Source: Lepidonotus clava
Taxonomy: Eukaryota > Annelida > Polychaeta > Phyllodocida > Polynoidae
Reading direction: 5' to 3'
DNA: 64,000 bases
Assembly (NCBI GenBank): GCA_936440205.1
Contig: OW387141.1
Location: forward strand, 46,757,307 to 46,821,306
Under the pieces are notes generated by a model. That model was not told the DNA's origin, ran no database searches, and saw nothing but the letters and a program-made list of their open reading frames with translations. The position numbers and the translations under genes are program-made. Below are positions 56,229 to 64,000 of the stretch, piece by piece. Position 1 is the first letter of the stretch. Every line of letters begins with the position of its first letter.

Positions 56229-58286
56229 TACAGACATGAATTTTGCGACAGTAAAAGTTGGTGGTGCTACTCATATTGTAGTGGTTGATGGAGAGTTTAT
56301 GGAAGGTAGTGTAATTATACACACCTTAAAAGGCTCAGCCTTTGCCAAGATGTGGTGTGACACTTCAGTGTCACAGCTTTGGTTTTAGCCCAAAAGGTGG
56401 AAAGGAGGGTAATGCCAATTGGAGTAGCAATGGCAACAACAGCAATGGTGGACAGGGCAGTCCGCTCCCTGGCCACAAAGACATGTGGCCAGGGAGGATT
56501 CTGAGGCCCCTGGAGAGGGAGGCTCAGAATCAGGAGGGCAGGGGGGCTCGGCCATGCAGGGTAGCAGCCAGGGCATTGATATAACCATTCACCCGGCCCT
56601 TCCTCAGGCCCAAACATCCATTTTACTAAAGGTTTGGGAATGGGATGTGCAAGAAACCAAAGTGATTGTCTACATAAATTCATAGTTTTGAATGTTTATG
56701 GGAATTTCTAAAAAACTGTTTGATATACATTGTACTAAAGACCATGTATCATGATCATGTATCTATGGTTTCCCGTAGCAGCGCATTGCATATCGACTCA
56801 AGCTTATACCAGACTTTCAATTACAAATATCTGTTAAAATCTTTGCATCTGTTTTGGTTTGAATGCTGATACCGGTCATGTGACTGAGAATCAAACTAAC
56901 CCATTGATTGCAATGGGCTCACATGCATATATATTACACATGGAAGTCATGTACAGAGTATATAGTGTATTCCTCATTATTTTGAAGCTAATGCCAAAGT
57001 ATCTATTTCTATTCAGTGCTATATTGATTCTATCTGATAGCCCTTAACACATTGACTTAATTTCCCAACCAATTGGAACTGCAAGAAATAGAACATTGAC
57101 ATAAGGGAAATGAGGAAAAGATATAAGTTTACTGTGGGTTTTGTTCCATGTGCTCTGCCACGCCATCTAGTGTTGATCGGCGAACGATTCGCGTATGTTG
57201 TAGACTAGAAGTGACCAATTATTTGTTCTCAAAAATCATGTTTCATAAATAGATATATAAATTCAATAAATCGTAAACCTCATAATTTCGAAACTGCATG
57301 CTACTATTTCGTAGCTGGTTTCGTCACTTTGCCAGTGACTTGTTTCTCTTGATAATTAATTCTAGGATTTGCAGTGAATAATAAACCATACAGATCTATA
57401 CGACATATGAGGGTCCGAATTAACCAACAAGAATGACCTGAAATATATTGTTTTATAACCGGAACTTGCTTGTGAGGACACTTTAAAACATTACAATTTT
57501 GTGAGTTTTGAAAAGAAAATTACTTAAGAGTGGCAAAAGGCGTATTCTAAAAAGTAAGCAGTAGGCAAGAAGTAAAAAATCGTCTCTGCCAATCCCAAAA
57601 CTTTTCTTTAAAAAAAGTAACCAAACAAGATGGTGAGTCCTCATGGCTCAGATACCAATGTATGCAACATGATAAAAACAAAGTCTACTCCCTAGTTTAA
57701 GAGTTTTAAATTCAAGTTTATTTGCGATGTCCCTCGGCAGTATAGGCAGGATAAAACTGTTAGTCGAACATAAGAATGGGTGAAAAGCCGAACTACATTA
57801 TAATCATTGAATTTTTCTTTACATCTTACCAAAAATAGAATAGACCTTAGAAGCTTAAACCATCTTTGGTTTTACCTTGGACATAGAGACGACACATAAT
57901 ACATTTACAAACATTTCCCATTTCGTCTTCAAAAACATTCATTAAATAGATTAGTGAATGGTACAGAGATAAGAACTAGTTCATTACATTTCACTGGCCT
58001 GAGTTCGCATATATAAGGGAATGTCATGACTTGGTTGTTCAGGGTAAAAACTGAAGAATATCATAATGTGATACATTGCGAAAACGTTTGTCCAAATTTG
58101 TTTTTTAAACCAATATTTTCGTAACCTGCAATCTTCATTCGTATGTTTATTTTAACATGTTACCTTATAATAGGTATTATAGATAGGTATAGAATATTAT
58201 TACACGCACATAACTTATCTTAAGAGAGGAACGTAATCGTTTGTAAGAACTCATTAAATGTTTTTTTTCTTTCATTTTTCTTTCCC
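56229..58286. other. Intergenic, no firm gene
   Basis: A G+C-rich patch at 56390-56600 gives Gly/Ser- or Gln/Gly-rich frames in several registers, and none is convincing. The rest is A+T-rich. Confidence 0.4.
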
Positions 58287-58650
58287 TTAAAGGAGCCAAA
58301 ACCAATATAATTGACAACATTTTCAAAACTGAGATAAGTATAGAAATATGTTAGAGGAGTCCAGTAAATGTCACTGGTAAAGTATTAGCTGTGGAAACTA
58401 GCTCAAACTGAAGTAGAATGCCACAAGTGATGGTAATATTTGCATTTGTTTGTAAACAAACCCCATTTTTGCAGATCCACATTAATTGATTTGAGCAAGA
58501 AAAACATGTTTTAATGATTTTTTTTTTTTTTTTACCTTATTTCATGGTTTAGATTTTAACATAGGCCAGGAATAGGCTCAATGAATGGATTTCCATGATT
58601 ATTTGAGTTTGGAAAATGTCATTGAATTTATTGGTTTTGGCTCCCTTTAA
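58287..58650 (+). mobile_element. TTAA-flanked MITE, copy 3
   Basis: Ends AGGAGCCAAAACCAATA and TTTATTGGTTTTGGCTCCCT between TTAA sites. Same family as 5770-6124. Confidence 0.8.
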
Positions 58651-60622
58651 AATCTCTCATCAAAATTATGCTCTTTCGTCCCAAATACTGCCCCAAATAT
58701 TTGAGTATCTTGGATCACTGGATAACTTGACTAAACATCTATTAAAGCTTAACATAGATATTATATCGACAACAAAAATGCAGGACATAAATTCCTTTTG
58801 ACACGTGACGAAACTGAATACAAGTGATTTAATCTTCAACAATGAACAATCGATGATGGACCAATGTATGGACCCCTAAGGTTTTGAAAAAGGTAAAGAA
58901 AATACATTTTCAATTCCAATGTGTTACACGTTTTGGCAGTCACACATTGCACTAAGCCACATAAAATAGGCTAAATTGGCTGTTTTACTAAGTCTCTTAC
59001 TGAAAATCAGGTAACGGACTTAATTTTGGGGAAACATGATCGAAGACCAAGTTATCCTGCAAGTCTTGTGCCTTCAAACCAAACGTTGTACATTCGTCGA
59101 GAATCATCCACGTCTGTTAGTTATCACAAAGGTCATTAGTTCAGGACCAAGTGTCGTTAAAGGCTGTTTATATTACATATACATTCTTACCCAAATATTT
59201 ACACAATATTGTCCCTTGAATAAGATAATATACACAATAATCGATAAGTTTTAACCCAACGTAAAAACCGTATCTTTTGTTTAGTGAAGATGACATAACG
59301 TTCTTAAGCATGTATTCCACATATCGATTTTGACGCTGACGATTTAATTTTTTTCCCTACAAAAATATTACATTAAACCATAAATATTTAACTTTATATT
59401 TAACTTAAATTCCCAATGCCAATTTTCAAAATCGGCAGCTAAATCAGTATGTGGAACATAGGCTTTAGACCCAGGTTTATTTAGGAGGACTTCTATCTCT
59501 GCTTATTGATATAACTGGCACCAACGGCAATTTCTAAACAACTACCATATCATATCTTACAATGAACAGTGGATTCTATTCCGGTGGGAAAAGGCTAAAT
59601 CCATCAGTTAAAACAAAAGAGCGTTCTTCCTTAGCTCCAATAAAAAACGTCAAATATACAAGACAATTACTGCAACATCTATACTTCCATGATATAAACA
59701 TTTAATTTAAATCTCAATTCACTGTGTTGTTTTAAAACCATCGTAGCAGACATAAATTAGTCACATGTACTTACATTAAAACTTACACATGTATACAGAA
59801 TAACACCCGTTCTTCGAGAGGAATCATTCCCCTACACATCACAAACAGAATCTGTACACCAGTGTTACCTATACCCTACCCCTTAGTCCCGCTCTCTACA
59901 AGAGAAGGCCTGTATCGACTTCCGCAGACAGGTACCCTCCCAAGTCCTATACCCCATGGGAGACGTCAAAATGAGCAAACAGGCGAAGGAGAGAAAATAG
60001 TCTATTTCAGATAACATCAGGAAATGTACTTTTTTCAGTATGATATTATCTTGTTGTCCCCAACAGGTTTATGACACAACGATCAGTATTCATTTGTTTT
60101 CTTTTGTTTTCAATTACTTTAAATATCTTAGGGCGTGTGTGGGGTGGGTGTGGGGTGTGGGGTGTGGGGTGGGGAGTTTAGGTGTGTCGGGTCTCGGGAA
60201 TACAATTATTTTATTTCTTTCCTCTCATACGAATGAGCCAATATGTATTACTTTTTTCTAAACCTGCTGATTGTGATAACCATATACACCCAAAATAATC
60301 TGATATTTTTCTTTATACTCTTCCGACTTCCATAAATAAACCTTCATTTACAAACAACATCAACAGGTTTCACGAAACTTGAACGCATATATAACTGATA
60401 ATTGCAAATACTATCTCACGTTGACTTTCGTGTTTCACGAATTGTTGTTAATTTCCGATGGTAGAAAACAACAAAATAATCTGCCTAATACGGAAATAAA
60501 CTTACAATTACAGAACATTCTAATGCTGTTGTAATTTTAAGGAAAAAGCAGCCTTAACTTTTGACGTCTCCCCGTTTACACATGGCTACCCATAGATTAC
60601 ATGTACCTATAAAACACCGGGA
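58651..60622 (-). other. Downstream flank of TMEM41B
   Basis: A+T-rich; part is probably 3' UTR on the minus strand. TTTATT at 60210-60215 gives AATAAA on the minus strand, about 410 nt past the stop. A G-rich run (GTGTGGG repeats) at 60133-60178 could form a G-quadruplex on the plus strand. Confidence 0.4.
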
Positions 60623-60792
60623 TTATTCAAACTTCTGTTGAAGGCGCCTCTTGAAGAAGACTGGCAAGAGTGAGACGAGTGCGAAGAGCGCGAGCACGAT
60701 GACCGAGGTCATGGACAGCGTGTCGCTCGACGAGGTCAGTTTGTGCAGCGTCTGCCCCGCCTGGATGGCCACGAAGGACGGGGGCATGACAC
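60623..60792 (-). CDS. TMEM41B: TMEM41B last coding exon
   Basis: Opens after CCTCCATCAG with VMPPSFVAIQAGQTLHKL, carries the last membrane segment and ends KRRLQQKFE then TAA at 60623-60625. The basic C-terminus resembles an ER-retention-type tail. Confidence 0.9.
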
Positions 60793-63700
60793 CTGATGGA
60801 GGAAAACGAGTAGAATAAACAATCTATATATATAAAATACTTTCATTGTAAGGTGGCCAACTGCGTTCTTTTTTAATAGTCCTAGCTCTCGATGCGGTAA
60901 TATACGGCATAGCATTTCTTCTTATATCATATGCTTAGGCGATGTACGTTATCTTTCACAGGTTAGGTGATTCAGGAGCCTGAACATTATATATACGTTC
61001 ACAACAGATGTATAACTATACAATTCTGATCGAAGAGGGTGGTAAACCAACAAGGAGAGTTTGAAGTTTCAATACGTGTTGAATTATAGCCGACACCTTT
61101 CGGACTTGGATATATCTTCTTCAGGGTTGATAATACGTGATGAGTCTGATATTAAATAGTTGAACAATGTATTTCAACATTTTATGATAAATTTGAATAA
61201 CAAGAAAAAAGTCAGTCGTTAAAATGAGGGGTCACTTACCAAAGAAGGTGCCCATAAAGAAGGGAGTGAGAGGAACGTTGATCACAGGAGAGACGATGTT
61301 AATGAACCAGTTCGGCAAGAATGGCGTGATTCTCAAAAAGATGATGTAGTTAAAAAGGTGTTCCCGGTGTCGCTGTACCTGTAACCAAATGAAACGTTTT
61401 GAAGTTATTATCACTAGAATTTCTAGAATATGGTTTCGGAATCTGTCCAATAATAAGCCAATCCCACTTTACACCAACATTAAAGTTTACCATGAAATGT
61501 TTTCGAAATTGACGCCATGCTTGTTTCCTGAAGAGTTACATAATACAAAATTAACCAAACAATTTGATTGACAGATCGCTTCTAAAATCTGTTAAATGCA
61601 GCTATATAATATTGGCCTTTTCCCGATAGAAACCAATGTGAAAGCCTGTCAGCCCAACCAATAATGTCTAACCCTATTTTGCCCTGAAATACAGCATTTT
61701 GATTGGCTGACAAACCTGCAAATCTGTCAGTTGATAAATTTTAAGATACCATAATATTAATGTCATACTTGGAGAAATAGAAAAATACAACTCTTGCTTA
61801 TTTCAGAAATTTCATTTCTAGGAAACAAGGTTAGCAATATATGGTTATTTTGTCCAACCCTAGGTTAAGCGGGTGGATCCCTTAACGCCAGCAACACACG
61901 CACGATATTGTGGTTTTAAGATAATTTTGCCACTTGGCCAATGAATAAAAGATGATAGTTACTTTCTTGAGTATATGTACACAAATTCATAACCAATCAT
62001 ATGAATGCATTTAGTGTATCAACAAACTGTTCAAGCCTAAACTTACGGTAGCAGACCAGGCGGCGGCCCGCTCGGGCAGGTACTTGTTGACGAGCCGCTT
62101 ACCGACCAGGAATGACAGCAGGTAGCAGAAGGACGCCCCCATACCCGAACACTGAAACGTCAAACAGATTTTGTATCACTTTCCTTTTAATATTAGGTAA
62201 CTAAAGCATGAAAAACACTTTAAATCATTCAAAATACAATAGAATATATTTGGTTCTATATTAAAGCAATATAAGTGGTGTGAAAATGAGACCGTATTCC
62301 CATGTATAAGCTGCGGCTCTTTAACTGGATTTTACAGCACGTTGTTTCTTGTCCACCAAGGGGTTAAATAAAACGCTCATTCAGGAATCCATGAATTTTT
62401 TAGAGGTTAAGTGTTATCAGAAATTTTATTGTGAAAAACAGATCTGAATGAAAATACGTAGATAATATCTCAGCCAGCATAAAGAAAAAATACCCAGTCC
62501 AAATTTAGATAATCTATTTTGATCTCCAACTAATAATGAAACTATATTGGTATGAAATAAAATGAACCGCCTCAGTACTTACCAAACAGACTAAGAAAAG
62601 TGCTAGCGGGAACGGGAAGAGGTATCCAGCGATAATGCTGAGAAATATAGATCCGGGAATGGCAAAAGATTGAAGACTGGTCACGAGTCAAGGTCACAAT
62701 TAAACAAAACAATCCACGTTAAATTAATTGCATACGCACAAAGAGGAGTGTTGGAACTTTCCAATTCTTCAAATACTTCTTCCGACTAAAATGTGTTAGA
62801 CTTAGTACTATAACTGATTCTGGCAATACAATATATCATCAATATTCTGTCCAATATGTAGTTTCTACTTTGCCGAGAAAAGGATACAAAATGTAGGTGA
62901 TGAAGTATCCGCAGAGGACCTGTAGGTAGTTGGTCTCCTTGTAGCTGGACAATACGCGTCCCAAGTTCTTGGCATCCTCTATATTCCGTGGCAGTTTGAT
63001 ATGTTGTTGGTCCTCTCTGAAACCAAACGAATTAAAATCCTATAATGGTAGAAACAGTCTTGCTCTAAGTAAGTTTCAGAGCCTTGAACTCACAGTACTT
63101 TGCTAATGTCGGTCTACGTGGTAATGTTGTTTTTATAATCGAAGTAATGTGTTCCTCTACAAATAAAGACGGCACTGTACCATTGACAATGCCAACAAAC
63201 ACGACTTAATTTACGTTGTTTATGATGCTCTCGTGTCTTCCAAGGCATGGGAAACAAATGTTGATATTCAGGTAATATCAACACAAGGAAATCGAGAAGT
63301 TATGTCTGGATAATTTATTTTGTGATATTGTTTTCATGCGTTGTTGGTGGGAATGAAATAAGAAATTCTGTCCAAAAAGCGATCAGAGGCCCCTACCCTC
63401 AGGCGGCCCACAATGGAGGGAAAGAAAAATAATTTTCAAAATTGTTTTAATGCATTAACCGAGTCAATGTTCCCTGGTTAGGTATTTAGCGGCTGAATTT
63501 TTTACTATTCTGTCTTTTCCACAAAAATCGTCACAAATATTTCAGAATGGGTATAAGTTATCCATTCATACGTTTCATGACAATGGAAACACAGATATTA
63601 GCATCACAATACCACTTGTTAGTATGTACATCTTTTTCTTTGTATAAATAATTTGTTTTAAACATTATTTTGAATTAAAAAATAAGACCCTTGTAGGCAC

Positions 63701-63915
63701 CCAGTTGACAATAAGTTCCACTACATACACAGCGACATCAGGGAAGCTGAGGTAGACGAGGCCGAGGGCTCCTATAGACGACAAGAAAATGAGGCCGAGT
63801 AGGACGAAGGCCCGCGTACTGCTCTCCCCCGCCCCGCTGGAGGCCGCCTCATCCCGCAGAGGTGCAGCTTCCTTCCCATTTCTGGACTTGAGCTTAGTGA
63901 AGCCCTGCTCGGAAT
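60623..63915 (-). CDS. TMEM41B: TMEM41B, VTT-domain ER scramblase (3' part)
   Basis: Six minus-strand exons, in order of translation: 63729-63915, 62888-63016, 62583-62676, 62047-62151, 61240-61378, 60623-60792; the N-terminus lies beyond the right edge. The protein is a multi-pass ER membrane protein of the VTT/DedA family, a phospholipid scramblase needed for autophagosome and lipoprotein formation in animals. Diagnostic stretches match the vertebrate protein: LPRNIEDAKNLG, FAIPGSIFLSII, CSGMGASFCYLLSFLVG, HREHLFNYIIFLRITPFLPN, NWFINIVSPVINVPL and a C-terminus ending QQKFE. Exon junctions keep frame; the exon D donor is GT|GTATGT. The C-terminus is B-type rather than TMEM41A-type. Confidence 0.9.
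61240..61378 (-). CDS. TMEM41B: TMEM41B exon H
   Basis: VQRHREHLFNYIIFLRITPF to FMGTFFG, the most conserved stretch of the family. Confidence 0.9.
61455..61870 (+). repeat. Dispersed repeat family R1, copy 3
   Basis: In a TMEM41B intron; same orientation as 38508-39003. Confidence 0.65.
62047..62151 (-). CDS. TMEM41B: TMEM41B exon G
   Basis: 35 codons: CSGMGASFCYLLSFLVGKRL to AAAWSAT. Confidence 0.85.
62583..62676 (-). CDS. TMEM41B: TMEM41B exon F
   Basis: Encodes LQSFAIPGSIFLSIIAGYLF to LVCL, a core part of the VTT domain with a re-entrant-loop-like IPGS motif. Donor TTTG|GTAAGT. Confidence 0.85.
62888..63016 (-). CDS. TMEM41B: TMEM41B exon E
   Basis: Acceptor TTTCAG; encodes EDQQHIKLPRNIEDAKNLGR and ends YFITYI in phase 2 before GTATCC. 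Confidence 0.85.
63729..63915 (-). CDS. TMEM41B: TMEM41B exon D (cytosolic tail and first TM)
   Basis: Opens after TTTGTTGACAG with DSEQGFTKLKSR, then STRAFVLLGLIFLSSIGALG (first membrane segment), ending SFPDVAV where the next exon supplies EDQQHIKLP. Confidence 0.8.
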
Positions 63916-63949
63916 CTGTCAACAAAAACATTTGAGATTGGTTGTCAGC

Positions 63950-64000
63950 TGATAACGAGTATGATAAGAAGATGAGGCCGAGTATGGCAAAGGCCCCCGT
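63950..64000 (-). pseudogene. Partial copy of TMEM41B exon D at the window edge
   Basis: The last 50 bp repeat the membrane-segment part of exon D (minus-strand reading TGAFAILGLIFLSYS against TRAFVLLGLIFLSSI). It is cut by the window edge, so it may be a relic or an alternative exon. Confidence 0.6.

Noticed and set aside
56342-56685. Glycine/serine-rich overlapping frames
   Set aside because: All registers are open over the same G+C-rich patch, a composition effect; no splice sites or start context.

Overview
The window is animal nuclear DNA: three intron-bearing host genes, one decayed tandem gene copy, and a dense load of small transposons, SINEs and minisatellites. The coding style, the TMEM41B sequence, a prostanoid-like receptor and the many short palindromic elements fit an invertebrate deuterostome, most likely a lancelet (Branchiostoma). 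This is an inference from style, not a database match.

Layout. 1-7.7 kb is gene-free: a 40-bp minisatellite, a 22-bp palindromic array, a near-perfect 323-bp tandem duplication and several MITEs. 7.77-8.09 kb may hold the promoter and 5' leader of the next gene. 10.7-21.0 kb holds a class A GPCR gene (prostanoid-receptor-like) with six coding exons and an unusual extracellular loop 2 of about 150 residues with four N-glycosylation sequons. Its 3' flank to 25.66 kb contains a 190-bp satellite, nested transposons and SINEs. 25.73-45.0 kb is a tandem copy of the same gene plus flank. The copy starts inside exon 1, so it never carried TM1, and is now a pseudogene. Its intron 1 hosts a Ngaro-type tyrosine-recombinase retrotransposon (27.5-32.5 kb) that itself carries a LINE fragment, and its exon 4 is split by a 1-kb DNA transposon.

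45-47.5 kb is repeats plus a weak two-exon coding candidate. 47.5-54.9 kb holds a three-exon gene for a 341-residue six-bladed NHL propeller protein. The intron before its second exon contains three decayed copies of that exon, which encodes exactly one blade, embedded in a minisatellite. 55-60.6 kb is intergenic, with an inverted MITE pair and an A+T-rich stretch. 60.6-64 kb, minus strand, is the 3' part of TMEM41B (VTT/DedA lipid scramblase of the ER), running off the right edge, with a partial copy of one of its exons beyond exon D.

The genes do not form a pathway. What ties the window together is repeated local duplication: a 15-19 kb gene block, a 323-bp block, single exons and minisatellite units, all later colonised by transposons. 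Because the two gene copies share some insertions and not others, they give a relative time series for those elements. All splice sites and domain calls were read by eye; no alignments or searches were run.
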